Made by a program: the position numbers and the translations under genes. From the NCBI GenBank assembly GCA_903835685.1, contig CAILNX010000058.1, forward strand, positions 34,276 through 98,275: DNA of 64,000 nucleotides, written 5' to 3'. Below the pieces are notes generated by a model, which searched no databases, was not told the DNA's origin, and was given only the letters and a program-made list of their open reading frames with translations. Below, in pieces: positions 52,674 to 61,958 of this stretch (within the stretch, counting starts at the first letter, position 1; every line of letters begins with the position of its first letter). The stretch is from an uncultured delta proteobacterium (lineage in GTDB: Bacteria; Desulfobacterota; Desulfovibrionia; Desulfovibrionales; Desulfovibrionaceae).

Positions 52674-52709
52674 AAAACAGGGGATGCCGCTGACGGCGTC
52701 CCCTGTTTT
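52674..52709. terminator. Bidirectional terminator between cheV and hypE
   Basis: A 16-bp stem (52674-52689 and 52694-52709, with one wobble pair) around CTGA has an A-run on one side and a T-run on the other. It can end both the cheV transcript and the convergent hyp transcript. Confidence 0.9.
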
Positions 52710-52733
52710 CATTTTCCGGCCGGAGATGTTTGT

Positions 52734-53741
52734 TCAGCAAATTCTCGGCAACTGCTCCCCTTCCAACATATTCAGCAGGCGTTTGCCGCCCAGGCCCGTG
52801 CGCAGGATGACCCTGCCCGGGTTCTCGGCCTCCATGGTCCCGATGCGGCAGGCGTTCGTTCCCAGGGGGTCGGCCCGCATGATGGCCAGGGCCTTGTCCG
52901 CCTGGTCGCCGGGCAGGATGCACAGGAACTTGCCCTCGTTGGCCAGATACAGCGGGTCCAGGCCCAGGAAGGAGCAGCCCCCGGCCACTTCCGGCCGCAC
53001 GGGCACCGCGTCCTCCTCGATGAGGCAGCCCACCTTGGAGGAGGCCGCGATCTCGTTCAGGGTGGTGGCCAGGCCCCCGCGCGTGGGGTCGCGCAGCACG
53101 TGGATGTCCGGGATTTCGGTCAGGAGTCTTAAAATCAGGTGATTGAGCGCCGCGCAGTCCGAGGCCACCGGGGACTCAAACGACAGGCCCTGGCGGGTGC
53201 TCAAAATGGCCAGGCCGTGGTCGCCCAGGGTCCCGGAGATGAGCACCGCGTCCCCGGGCCTGGCCCGGTCGCCGGAGGGGGTCGGATCGCAGATCACTTC
53301 CCCGATGCCCGTGGTATTGATGAAAATCTTGTCCACCGCGCCCCGGGGCACCACCTTGGTGTCGCCCGTGACCACGACCACTCCGGCCTTGGCGCAGGAC
53401 TCGGCCACCGAGGCCACGATGCGTTCCAGGTCCGCCAGGGGCAGCCCTTCCTCCAGGATGAACCCGCAGGTCAGGTATAGGGGCCGCGCGCCCATCATGG
53501 CCACGTCGTTGACCGTGCCGTTCACGGCCAGGGACCCGATGTCCCCGCCCGGGAAGAAGATGGGGTCCACCACGAAGCTGTCCGTGCTCACGGCCAGGCG
53601 GCCGCCATTCAAGGGCACCACGGCCGCGTCGTTCAGGCGGTTCAGTTCCGGGTTGCCCAGGTGCTTGAGGAACAGCCCGGAGATGAGCCGGTGGGAGGCG
53701 GACCCGCCGGAACCGCAGTCGAGAAGGAGCTTGTCGGACAT
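52734..53741 (-). CDS. hypE: Hydrogenase maturation protein HypE
   Basis: 335 residues of the PurM/ThiL-like fold. The protein ends in PRIC, the C-terminal cysteine that accepts the carbamoyl group and turns it to cyanide for the [NiFe] site. LDCGSGGSASHRLI is the family start and DPTRGGLATTLNEIA the ATP region. It follows hypD by 2 bases. Confidence 0.95.
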   Translation of the reverse strand: MSDKLLLDCGSGGSASHRLISGLFLKHLGNPELNRLNDAAVVPLNGGRLAVSTDSFVVDPIFFPGGDIGSLAVNGTVNDVAMMGARPLYLTCGFILEEGLPLADLERIVASVAESCAKAGVVVVTGDTKVVPRGAVDKIFINTTGIGEVICDPTPSGDRARPGDAVLISGTLGDHGLAILSTRQGLSFESPVASDCAALNHLILRLLTEIPDIHVLRDPTRGGLATTLNEIAASSKVGCLIEEDAVPVRPEVAGGCSFLGLDPLYLANEGKFLCILPGDQADKALAIMRADPLGTNACRIGTMEAENPGRVILRTGLGGKRLLNMLEGEQLPRIC

Positions 53742-53743
53742 GA

Positions 53744-54838
53744 TCAATCCATTTTGTATTTGTAGTAGGCCGCGCAGGAGCCCTCGGAAGAGACCATGCA
53801 GGGGCCTACGGGCGTGGCCGGGGTGCAGGCCTTCTTGAACAGGGGGCACTCGTCGGGCCGGATCTGGCCTTTGAGCACCGCCCCGCATTTGCAGCCGGGC
53901 AGGGGCGGGGTGTCTTTCAGTTCCAGGCCAAAGGCCAGCTTGGCGTCAAAGGCCGCGTACTCCTTGGAAAGCTCCAGCCCGCTGCCCGGGATGGTCCCGA
54001 TGCCCCGCCAGCGGCCGTCGGCCGTGGCAAAGACCTCGTGCATGATGGCCAGGGCCTTGGGGTTGCCCTTATCCTCCACCACCCGACGGTACTGGTTGAC
54101 CACCTCGGGCTTGCCCGCGTTCTTCATCTCGATGATGAGCAGCAGGGCCTGGAGGATGTCCAGGGGCTCGAACCCGGTGATGACCGCCGGGCGGCCGAAT
54201 TTCTCGGCGATGAAGCGGTAGGGTTCGATCCCGATGATGGCCGAGACGTGGCCGGGCAGGAGAAAGGCGTCGATGCGCGTGGCGATGTCGCCGAGCAGGG
54301 CTTCGAGTGCCGGGGGCACCAGCTTGTGGAAGGACAGGACCTTGAAATTGGTCAGGCCCTCGGCCTTGGCCAGCTTGAGCGTGGCCGCGATGGTCGGGGC
54401 CGTGGTCTCAAAGCCCACGCCCAGGAAAACCACCTGGTCCCCGGGCGAGCGCCGGGCCAGGGCCAGGGCGTCAAAGGCCGAGTAGACCACCTCCACCCGG
54501 GCGCCCTCGGCCTGGGCGTCCTTCAAAGTCCGGCTCTTGGTGCCCGGGACCTTCATCAGGTCCCCGAAGGTGGCCACGACCACGCCTGGGCGGGTGGCCA
54601 GCTCCAGGAAGGCGTTGACCTCGGACTCGTGGGTCACGCAGACCGGGCAGCCCGGGCCGGAGAGATGCACCAGTCCGGCCGGGAGCAGGGAGTGCAGCCC
54701 GCTCTGGAAGATGGCCACGGTGTGCGTGCCGCAGACCTCCATGAAGCGCAGCTCGCCGGACAGCTCCTTCTTGACCCGTTCCAAAAGGGTCCCGCACAGG
54801 GCCGGGTCCTTGAATTTATTCAGGGAGGGTAATGTCAA
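53744..54838 (-). CDS. hypD: Hydrogenase maturation protein HypD
   Basis: 364 residues. The motifs MEVCGTHT, GPGCPVC and PGHVSAIIG are present, with a C-terminal cysteine set (PGCKCGAVL, CPLF, CAAYY) for the iron-sulfur cluster. HypD with HypC is the scaffold where Fe(CN)2CO is built. The start codon is TTG (54838), inside hypC (23-base overlap). Confidence 0.94.
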   Translation of the reverse strand: MTLPSLNKFKDPALCGTLLERVKKELSGELRFMEVCGTHTVAIFQSGLHSLLPAGLVHLSGPGCPVCVTHESEVNAFLELATRPGVVVATFGDLMKVPGTKSRTLKDAQAEGARVEVVYSAFDALALARRSPGDQVVFLGVGFETTAPTIAATLKLAKAEGLTNFKVLSFHKLVPPALEALLGDIATRIDAFLLPGHVSAIIGIEPYRFIAEKFGRPAVITGFEPLDILQALLLIIEMKNAGKPEVVNQYRRVVEDKGNPKALAIMHEVFATADGRWRGIGTIPGSGLELSKEYAAFDAKLAFGLELKDTPPLPGCKCGAVLKGQIRPDECPLFKKACTPATPVGPCMVSSEGSCAAYYKYKMD

Positions 54839-55052
54839 GGCCGAACCCCTGCTGGAAGAGTTTCAGTGTCTCTATGGCCTCGTCGCGGTTCAAGCGGGTC
54901 AAGGCGAATCCGGCGTGGACAATGACGTAGTCGCCGACCACGGCGGGCTCGCTCATCAGGTCGAGCCGGACCTGGCGCTTCACGCCAGCCACTTCCACAT
55001 CGGCCACATCGCCGTCGATCTTGGTGATTTCCATGGGCACTGCAAGGCACAT
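54816..55052 (-). CDS. hypC: Hydrogenase maturation chaperone HypC
   Basis: 78 residues beginning MCLAVPM; Cys2 is the essential residue that binds HypD and the iron precursor. It has CGGAGGA upstream and heads hypC-hypD-hypE. hypA, hypB and hypF are outside the window. Confidence 0.95.
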   Translation of the reverse strand: MCLAVPMEITKIDGDVADVEVAGVKRQVRLDLMSEPAVVGDYVIVHAGFALTRLNRDEAIETLKLFQQGFGLDITLPE

Positions 55053-55178
55053 AGGGCGCGGTCCTCCGAAAAAGGGGTGTCGTTTGGGGTCGGAGACAGG
55101 GCTATATACCCTTTAAGGGGCGCGAACAAGGGCGGGGTGGGGGGAAAAGCGGGGGTGGCGCACCCCGGAAAAGCCCTC

Positions 55179-55217
55179 GGGAGGGCGAGACCCCGTTTCC
55201 GGAAGTCTCGCCCTCCC
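55179..55217 (-). terminator. Hairpin after putA
   Basis: Exact 13-bp arms (55179-55191 and 55205-55217) with a 13-base loop lie 23 bases beyond the putA stop on the minus strand. A short T-run follows after a few bases. It insulates hypCDE from putA. Confidence 0.75.
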
Positions 55218-55239
55218 CAAGGCTGCCGCAAAGCCTACA

Positions 55240-58200
55240 TCATACCCACTCGTCGTCCTGCTCCACCGGCGCGAACCCCCGCCGCATGGTGTTTTCCGTC
55301 ACCACCCTGGGGTCCAGGAACTGGAGGAGGTAGTCCGGGCCGCCGGCCTTGGAGCCCACGCCGGACATCTTGAACCCGCCGAAGGGCTGGCGCTCCACCT
55401 GGGCCCCGGTGCTGCCCCGGTTCAGGTACAGGTTGCCCACCCGGAAGTCCCGGCGGGCCTTGTCCAGATTGGCCGGGCTGCGGGAATAGACCGCGCCGGT
55501 CAGGGCAAAGGCCGAGTCGTTGGCCAGGTCCACGGCCTGGGCAAAGTCCTTGGCCCGCAGGATGGACAGCACGGGTCCGAAAATCTCCTCCCGGGCCAGG
55601 CGCATGTCCGGGGTGATCCCGGCCACGATGGTCAGGGGCGCGTAACAGCCCGTGGCCGGGACTTCGCTCTTGTAGAGAATCTGGCCTTCCGTGGCGGCCA
55701 GGTCGATGTATTTCAGGATGGCGGCCTGGGCCTTCACGTCCACCAACGGCCCCATGAAATGGGCCGGGTCCTCGGCCGGGCCGATCTTCAGGCAGCGGGC
55801 CGCGTTCACCAGGCGGTTCACGAAGCGGTCGTACACCGCGTCCAGCACGATGACCCGGGAGCAGGCCGAGCATTTCTGGCCCTGGAAGGCGAAGGCCGAG
55901 GCCAGGACGCCTGGGACGGTCTCGTCCAGGTCCGCGTCCTCGTCCACGATGATGGCGTTCTTGCCGCCCATCTCGGCAATGACCTTCTTGCACTGGGTCT
56001 GGCCCGGCCACACCCTGGCCGCGCGCTCCTGGATGCGCAGGCCCACTTCCATGGACCCGGTGAAGGCGATCACGGCCGTGCCCGGGTGGTCCACCAGCAG
56101 GTCGCCGATGGTCGAGCCCGGGCCGGGCAGATAGTTGAACACCCCGTCGGGCAGTCCGGCTTCACGGAAGAGCTCCACTAGCCCGAAGCCCACCACGGAC
56201 GACGGCCCGGCGGGCTTGTAGACCACGGGACAGCCAGCGGCGATGGCTGCCGCGCTCATGCCCAGGCTGATGGCCAGGGGGAAATTCCAGGGCGCGATGA
56301 CCACGGCCACGCCCTTGGCCTGGTAGAAATACTGGTTCATTTCGCCCGGGGCGTGGCCCATGCGGCGGGGCTGGGCCAGGCGCAGGATTTCGCGTCCGTA
56401 GTACTCCAGGAAGTCGATGGCCTCGGCCACGTCGCCATGGGCCTGGTCCCACTGCTTGCCCACCTCCAGGACCTGCACGGCGCAGAGTTGGTAGAAGCGC
56501 TTGCGGGCGATATCCGCGGCCTTGAAGAGCACGGCGGCCCGGTCCTTGGCCGGGGTGTCCCGCCAGGGTGCAAAGGCCTTCTTGGCCTCGGCCATGGCCT
56601 GCTCGGCCTCGGCCTGCCCGGCCTGGCACACGCTGCCGACCACTTCGGAAGGCGCGGCCGGGTTCACCGAGTCCAGGCGCAGGTCCGTGACCACCTCCCG
56701 GCCGCCGATGAACAGGGGATAGATCCGGCCCAAGGCGGCCCGGGCCTGGGCCAGGGCGCGCACAAAGGCCGTGCGCTGGGCCTCGATGCTGAAATCGGCC
56801 ATGGGGTGGTTGCGGAAGGGCGGCGGGCTGCCGGGAGCGGTCGAGGCGGCAGACCCGACTTCGGTTTTGGCCCCGGTTGTGGCCTCGGTTTTGGCCTTGG
56901 TCTTGGCTGTCCGGGCGGCCAGTTCCCGGTCCAGGCTGGCCTGGGGGTTCTCCATGAGCCGGTCCACCTCGGTTCCGTCGGCAAAGCTCTGCTTGAGAAA
57001 GGACTCGTTGGCCGTGTTCTCCAGCAGGCGGCGCACCAGGTAGGCCATGCCCGGCAGCAGGTCCCCGTAGGGGCAGTACAGGCGCACCCGTCCGGCCACC
57101 TTGCGCAGGCCTTTGCGCACCGGCTCGGCCATGCCGTAGAGGACCTGGAATTCGTAGCGCTCGTCCGGTACATTCAGGGCCTTGGCCAGTTCCATGACCG
57201 CCGAGATGGTCCGGATGTTGTGCGAGGCGCAGGCGAAATGGCAGATGTCCTGGTTGGCCAGGATGGTCTTGGCCAGGCGTTCGAAGGCCAGGTCGGACTC
57301 GGGTTTGTGGGTGTACACCGGGATGTCCAGGCCGTTCTGCCTGGCGTGCACGGTTTCGAAGTCCCAGTACGCGCCCTTGACCAGGCGCACGGAGATGGGC
57401 AGGCCCTCCCGGCGGGCAAAGGCCAGGAGCCCGTCCAGGTCCCGATCCGTGCTTTTCAGGTAGGCCTGGAGCACCACGCCCAGATGGGGATAGTCCCGGT
57501 GCTCCGGGGCCGCGCGCAGGCGGCGGTACAGCTCCAGGGTCATGTCCTTGTACCGGGTCTGCTCCATGTCCAGGCAGAGGAACCCGCCCATGGCTTTGAC
57601 CTTGCGGAAGATGGGCTCGATCATGGCCTGCATCCCGGCCACAGAGCCCTCGAAATCCTGGGGCTTGGCCTGGGAATAGAAGGCCGAGGGCTTGACCGCC
57701 ACATTGACGCGCGGGGCGTGGCCCCAGTCCAGGTCGCCTGCGACCGGGGCCAGGGGCTCCCATTTGTCCAATTCCTTGTGGATGGCCCCCAGCACCTCCA
57801 TGTACCCGTCATGATAGGCCTGGGCCTCACCCTCGCTCACCGTGGCCTCGCCGAGCAGGTCGAGCACAAAGGCGAACCCGTCCTTGCGCAGTTTTTTGAG
57901 GCCCTTGACCGCCTCGGAAGCCTTCTCCCCGATAATGAACTGCCGGGCCATGGCCTCGATGTTGGAGCGGATGGTCAGGTTCAGCATCTTGGCCACCAGG
58001 CCGCCCGCGAACCCGGTCTTGCCCGCGCCCCATTTGAGCACCTCGGGGATGTCCGCGCCCTTGTCGCCGAAATACTCCTGGATGTGCCGGGACAGGGAGT
58101 CCGAGGTGGTGATGGAGGGGAGCACGTCCACGAAGCGGAAGAGCTGGACCTTGAAGTCCTGGTTCTTCATGGCCCAGTCCATGACCTTGCCGGTCCACCA

Positions 58201-58296
58201 GCCCTTGTTGAAGATGCCCGGGGCCTCGCCCGAGATGCTGGCGAAGAACTCGCGGCCCCGGGTCAGGATTTTTTCATCCAACAGGCGGATATCCAT
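55240..58296 (-). CDS. putA: Bifunctional proline dehydrogenase / P5C dehydrogenase
   Basis: 1018 residues. The N-terminal half (about 1-470) is a proline dehydrogenase barrel. The C-terminal half (about 530-1010) is an aldehyde dehydrogenase with FTGSMEVG, EMGGKNAI and the catalytic Cys in GQKCSACSR. A Lys/Thr/Ala-rich linker (about 475-505) separates them. There is no ribbon-helix-helix domain, so it does not regulate itself by DNA binding. It converts proline to glutamate. An Lrp regulator gene stands 17 bases upstream on the same strand. Confidence 0.95.
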   Translation of the reverse strand: MDIRLLDEKILTRGREFFASISGEAPGIFNKGWWTGKVMDWAMKNQDFKVQLFRFVDVLPSITTSDSLSRHIQEYFGDKGADIPEVLKWGAGKTGFAGGLVAKMLNLTIRSNIEAMARQFIIGEKASEAVKGLKKLRKDGFAFVLDLLGEATVSEGEAQAYHDGYMEVLGAIHKELDKWEPLAPVAGDLDWGHAPRVNVAVKPSAFYSQAKPQDFEGSVAGMQAMIEPIFRKVKAMGGFLCLDMEQTRYKDMTLELYRRLRAAPEHRDYPHLGVVLQAYLKSTDRDLDGLLAFARREGLPISVRLVKGAYWDFETVHARQNGLDIPVYTHKPESDLAFERLAKTILANQDICHFACASHNIRTISAVMELAKALNVPDERYEFQVLYGMAEPVRKGLRKVAGRVRLYCPYGDLLPGMAYLVRRLLENTANESFLKQSFADGTEVDRLMENPQASLDRELAARTAKTKAKTEATTGAKTEVGSAASTAPGSPPPFRNHPMADFSIEAQRTAFVRALAQARAALGRIYPLFIGGREVVTDLRLDSVNPAAPSEVVGSVCQAGQAEAEQAMAEAKKAFAPWRDTPAKDRAAVLFKAADIARKRFYQLCAVQVLEVGKQWDQAHGDVAEAIDFLEYYGREILRLAQPRRMGHAPGEMNQYFYQAKGVAVVIAPWNFPLAISLGMSAAAIAAGCPVVYKPAGPSSVVGFGLVELFREAGLPDGVFNYLPGPGSTIGDLLVDHPGTAVIAFTGSMEVGLRIQERAARVWPGQTQCKKVIAEMGGKNAIIVDEDADLDETVPGVLASAFAFQGQKCSACSRVIVLDAVYDRFVNRLVNAARCLKIGPAEDPAHFMGPLVDVKAQAAILKYIDLAATEGQILYKSEVPATGCYAPLTIVAGITPDMRLAREEIFGPVLSILRAKDFAQAVDLANDSAFALTGAVYSRSPANLDKARRDFRVGNLYLNRGSTGAQVERQPFGGFKMSGVGSKAGGPDYLLQFLDPRVVTENTMRRGFAPVEQDDEWV

Positions 58297-58313
58297 ATGC
58301 TTCTCTTCTGGAA

Positions 58314-58826
58314 TTATTCGGTTTCGGTCGGGGCCTGAGGCGGAGCGGGGGCCACGGGCGGGGCCTCGCCCAGAGTCGTGCCCAGGTTCATGCTGGCCGT
58401 TTCCTTGACCGTGGTCAGCACAATGGTGGTGCGGGTGTCGCGCACCTGGGGGATGGCCCCGAAGCGCTTGAGCAGCGCGCCCAGGGCCTCGGTGTCCTCC
58501 ACCCGGACCTTGACCAGGTAGCAGTCCTGCCCGGCCGTGTGGTGCACCTCCATGACCTCGGGAAAGGTCCCCAGGAGCGCCCCGGCGTCAGTGGAGCCCA
58601 CGGCCTCCTCGGTGCGCACGAAAGTGAAGGCGGTCAGAGACTTGCCCACGGCCTTGGGGTTGATGCGGGCCTCGTATCCGGTGACGATGCCGCGCCGCTC
58701 CAGCCGCCGCACCCGCTCCAGCACGGCCGAAGGGGCCTTGCCCACGGAACGGGCAATGTCGGCATTGGAAATACGGGCGTTGCCCTGAAGAATCGTCAGA
58801 ATTTTCTTGTCAGTTTCGTCGATCAT
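58314..58826 (-). CDS. Lrp/AsnC-family regulator, probable control of putA
   Basis: 170 residues. An N-terminal helix-turn-helix (NADIARSVGKAPSAVLERVRRL) is followed by a RAM ligand domain and a Pro/Ala-rich tail of about 20 residues. The end is 17 bases before putA, so the two are probably cotranscribed, and Lrp-type regulators commonly control proline catabolism. GAGGAAA precedes the start. A strong sigma-70 promoter lies upstream. Confidence 0.9.
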   Translation of the reverse strand: MIDETDKKILTILQGNARISNADIARSVGKAPSAVLERVRRLERRGIVTGYEARINPKAVGKSLTAFTFVRTEEAVGSTDAGALLGTFPEVMEVHHTAGQDCYLVKVRVEDTEALGALLKRFGAIPQVRDTRTTIVLTTVKETASMNLGTTLGEAPPVAPAPPQAPTETE

Positions 58827-58849
58827 GTGGTTTCCTCGTGTTTAACCGC

Positions 58850-58878
58850 ATAAAATTCATTTTCAGGGTTTTTGTCAA
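58850..58878 (-). promoter_or_regulatory. Sigma-70-type promoter of the lrp-putA unit
   Basis: On the minus strand a perfect TTGACA at 58873-58878 is followed after 17 bases by TTTTAT at 58850-58855. The predicted start is about 17 bases before the regulator ATG. The AT-rich stretch around it could include Lrp binding sites. Confidence 0.65.
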
Positions 58879-59011
58879 GAGGGAAGTGGGGGCAGCCGGG
58901 CGAGAAAAATTCTTTCTTCCTCGCCCGTGAGGTTGTACTGGGGAGTTGTATCAGAAGCCCGGCCCGGTGAGCCGGTCAACCTGCTTCCGGGCTTGGCCCA
59001 AGGAGGCTGTC

Positions 59012-59509
59012 ATGTTCCAGGTTCGCATTCCGGCCAAAATCGGCGTTCTCGTTGTCCTGGTCCTGGCCCTGGGCTGTTCCCCGGCCATCAAGGGCAACAC
59101 GGCGCTCAAGTCCAAGGACTACGACACGGCCATCGCGGATTTCAAGCAGGCGCTCAAGGCCGATCCGAACGACCATTTCACCCGGAGCCGCCTGGGCCAA
59201 GCCTATTACCGCAAAGGACAGATGGACAAGGCCGTGAAGCACCTGGAGCTCCTGCTGTCCCAGGACCCGGCCGACCCCGAAGCACCCATCTTCCTGGGTC
59301 TGGCCTATCTGGCCCAGGGCCAGCGGACCAAGGGCTTCGACTCCTTCCGCCGGTACAAGTCGAATATCTATCGGGAAGTGCGCAACGTGAACGCCGAGTG
59401 TGACCGCTTGCAGGGGCGGCTGGAGGTCAGTCTGGACGAGATCGAGCACCGGATGTTCCAGGCCATAGCCGACGGCGAGCAGGAGCAGCGGCAGATCAAC
59501 CAGTACTGA
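59012..59509 (+). CDS. TPR lipoprotein
   Basis: 165 residues. The signal ends in LALGC, so it is a lipoprotein. The rest is two to three TPR units (about 25-110) and a charged C-terminal helix. The start at 59012 has AAGGAGG, better than the upstream open-frame ATG at 58946. PilF/PilW-type pilotins have this size and layout and are often encoded near pilus genes, so that role is possible because the PilT-type genes follow; it is not proven. Confidence 0.8.
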   Translation: MFQVRIPAKIGVLVVLVLALGCSPAIKGNTALKSKDYDTAIADFKQALKADPNDHFTRSRLGQAYYRKGQMDKAVKHLELLLSQDPADPEAPIFLGLAYLAQGQRTKGFDSFRRYKSNIYREVRNVNAECDRLQGRLEVSLDEIEHRMFQAIADGEQEQRQINQY

Positions 59510-59680
59510 GCCTGGCGCTGGGGGCCTTTGCACGGCACTGGCCTTTCTCCCGGGCGCAAGGGCCTGTCCGGCCGCGCCGAGGCCAGGCGCGTTCCGGGAC
59601 CTTTTCCTTGTCTTTTTCCCCTGTTTCGCTTAGACAAAACATCTTGGAATACTTGCCCATCCCCTTGCAAGGAGGCGCGC

Positions 59681-60763
59681 GTGGCCCAGATTGACGCCTT
59701 TTTCAAGATGCTGCACGACAACGGGGGCTCGGACCTGCACCTGTCCAGCGGCTCCCAGCCCATCATTCGCCTGCGCGGCGAGTTGACCCGGGTGAAGTAC
59801 AAGATACTGGAGCACGACGAGGTCAAGGCCCTGCTCTACGAGATCACGCCCGAGCCCAAGATCAAGGAGTTCGAGGAGCGCGGGGACGTGGACTTCGCCT
59901 ACGAGGTCCCGGGCCTGGCCCGCTACCGGGCCAATTTCTTTTTGCAGGCCCGGGGCGTGGCCGCAGTGTTCCGCGAGATTCCCCAGAAGATCCTCACTGT
60001 GGAGCAGCTCGGGCTGCCGCCCCTGCTCCTGGAGCTGGCCATGCTGCCCAAGGGCCTGGTCTTGGTCACCGGTCCCACGGGCTCGGGCAAATCCACCACG
60101 CTCGCGGCCATGATGGACTACGCCAACCGCATGCGCAAGGACCACATCCTGACCATCGAGGACCCCATCGAGTTCGTGCACCAGCCCCAGTCCTGCCTGA
60201 TCAACCAGCGCGAACTGGGCCGGGACACCAAGAGCTTCAAGGCCGCCCTGCGCGGGGCCTTGCGCGAGGACCCGGACATCATCCTGGTGGGCGAAATGCG
60301 CGACCTGGAGACCATCCAGCTGGCCCTGGAGGCGGCCGAGACCGGGCACCTGGTCTTCTCCACCCTGCACACCATCTCGGCGGCCAAGACCGTGGACCGC
60401 ATCATTGAGGTCTTCCCGGGCGATCTCCAAGAGCAGATACGAAACTCCCTGGCCGAGTCCCTGCGGGCCGTGGTGGCCCAGAACCTGTTCAAGCGCATCG
60501 ACAAGCCCGGCCGGGTGGCCGCCCTGGAGATTCTCCTGGGCATCTCCAGCGTGCGCAACCTGATCCGGGAAGACAAGACCTTCCAGCTCAATTCGGTCAT
60601 CGAGGTCGGGCGCAAGCACGGCATGCAGAATTTGGACGACGAGATCATCAAACTCCTGGAAAAGAAGATGATCGAGCCCATGGCCGCCTACACCAACGCG
60701 GTGAACAAGAAGAAGATTCTGCCATTTCTGCCCAAGGCCCCGGCGGATTTCACGGAGGGTTAG
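59681..60763 (+). CDS. pilT: PilT-family twitching ATPase (first copy)
   Basis: 360 residues from GTG 59681 (AAGGAGG upstream); an earlier in-frame ATG has no signal. Walker A is GPTGSGKST (131-139) and Walker B and histidine boxes are in LREDPDIILVGEMRD and TGHLVFSTLHT. These are retraction ATPases of type IV pili. It begins 171 bases after the TPR lipoprotein and 3 bases before the second copy. Confidence 0.9.
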   Translation: MAQIDAFFKMLHDNGGSDLHLSSGSQPIIRLRGELTRVKYKILEHDEVKALLYEITPEPKIKEFEERGDVDFAYEVPGLARYRANFFLQARGVAAVFREIPQKILTVEQLGLPPLLLELAMLPKGLVLVTGPTGSGKSTTLAAMMDYANRMRKDHILTIEDPIEFVHQPQSCLINQRELGRDTKSFKAALRGALREDPDIILVGEMRDLETIQLALEAAETGHLVFSTLHTISAAKTVDRIIEVFPGDLQEQIRNSLAESLRAVVAQNLFKRIDKPGRVAALEILLGISSVRNLIREDKTFQLNSVIEVGRKHGMQNLDDEIIKLLEKKMIEPMAAYTNAVNKKKILPFLPKAPADFTEG

Positions 60764-60766
60764 ACC

Positions 60767-61936
60767 ATGCTGCGCTCTCAGCTCGACCATCTGATCGGCC
60801 AGGTCCTGGATTTTGCGGCCGAGACCTCGGACATCATCTTCACGGCCGGAAAGCCGCTCCAGGCCGAGGTGCACGGCAAGCTGACCAACGTGCCGCTCAG
60901 CCCGGAGCTGGGACCGCTCCTGCCTTTCCACACCGAGGCCGTGGCCCTGGCCATCATGGGCCGCAACGACCGGCTCTACGCCGACCTGGTGGCCCACGGG
61001 TCCTGCGACACCTCCTATTTCCTCATCGGCCGGGCCAGATTCCGGGTGAACATCTTCAGTCAGCGCGGGTCCCTGGCCCTGGTCCTGCGCCAGCTTTCCA
61101 CCAAGGTCCCGACCATGGAGCAGCTCAACCTCCCGCCCATTTTCGCGGAAATGGCCAAGGAGAAATTCGGGCTCATCCTGGTCACCGGCGGCACGGGTTC
61201 GGGCAAGTCCACCTCGCTGGCCGCGCTCATCGACCGCATGAACGATACCCTGCCCGCGCACATCCTGACTCTGGAAGACCCGGTGGAGTACGTGCATCCG
61301 CACAAGACCGGCACGGTGAACCAGCGGGAGATGGGCGTGGATTTCGACGCCTTTGCCTCGGGTCTGCGGGCGGCCCTGCGCCAGGCCCCCAAGATCATCC
61401 TGGTGGGCGAAATACGGGACAAGGAGACCATTGAGATCGCCATGCAGGCGGCCGAGACCGGGCACCTGGTCCTGGGCACCCTGCACACCTCGGACGCGGG
61501 CCAGACCGTGAGCCGCATCGTGGGCATGTTCGACCTGGCCGAGGAGCGGCTCATCCGCGCCCGGTTGTCCGAGAGCCTGAAATTCGTGGTCTCCCAGCGC
61601 CTCATGCCCAAGGTGGGCGGCGGCCGGGTGGCGGCCTTCGAGATTCTGCGCAACAACCTGCGCATCAAGGACCTGATCGTCAACGGCGAGACCGAGGAAA
61701 AGACCATCTACAATGTCCTGGCCTCCAGCGAGACCTACGGCATGACCACCTTCGACCAGTACATCCACCGCCTGTTCATGGAAGGCAAGGTCACGCAGGA
61801 GACCGCCATGCTGGTGGCCTCGGACAAGTCCCGCATGGGCCAGATGCTGGACAAGGCCCGGGCCATGCGCGGGGAGAAGGTCACGGACATCGAGGGCCTG
61901 GAGATCGACTCGGAATACGGCAAGCCCCGGGCCTGA
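60767..61936 (+). CDS. pilU: PilT/PilU-family ATPase (second copy)
   Basis: 389 residues. Walker A is GGTGSGKST (141-149); LRQAPKIILVGEIRD and TGHLVLGTLHT are conserved. The C-terminal extension (about 350-389) is longer than in the first copy. The tandem order suggests the PilT-PilU pair, in which PilU helps PilT retract pili. The symbol is by position; a sequence comparison would settle which is PilU. Confidence 0.82.
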   Translation: MLRSQLDHLIGQVLDFAAETSDIIFTAGKPLQAEVHGKLTNVPLSPELGPLLPFHTEAVALAIMGRNDRLYADLVAHGSCDTSYFLIGRARFRVNIFSQRGSLALVLRQLSTKVPTMEQLNLPPIFAEMAKEKFGLILVTGGTGSGKSTSLAALIDRMNDTLPAHILTLEDPVEYVHPHKTGTVNQREMGVDFDAFASGLRAALRQAPKIILVGEIRDKETIEIAMQAAETGHLVLGTLHTSDAGQTVSRIVGMFDLAEERLIRARLSESLKFVVSQRLMPKVGGGRVAAFEILRNNLRIKDLIVNGETEEKTIYNVLASSETYGMTTFDQYIHRLFMEGKVTQETAMLVASDKSRMGQMLDKARAMRGEKVTDIEGLEIDSEYGKPRA

Positions 61937-61958
61937 CCCGGACCAAGGAGCCCCTGCC

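Noticed and set aside
56353..58338. A 661-codon open frame on the plus strand
   Set aside because: It is antisense to putA, whose domains are intact on the minus strand.
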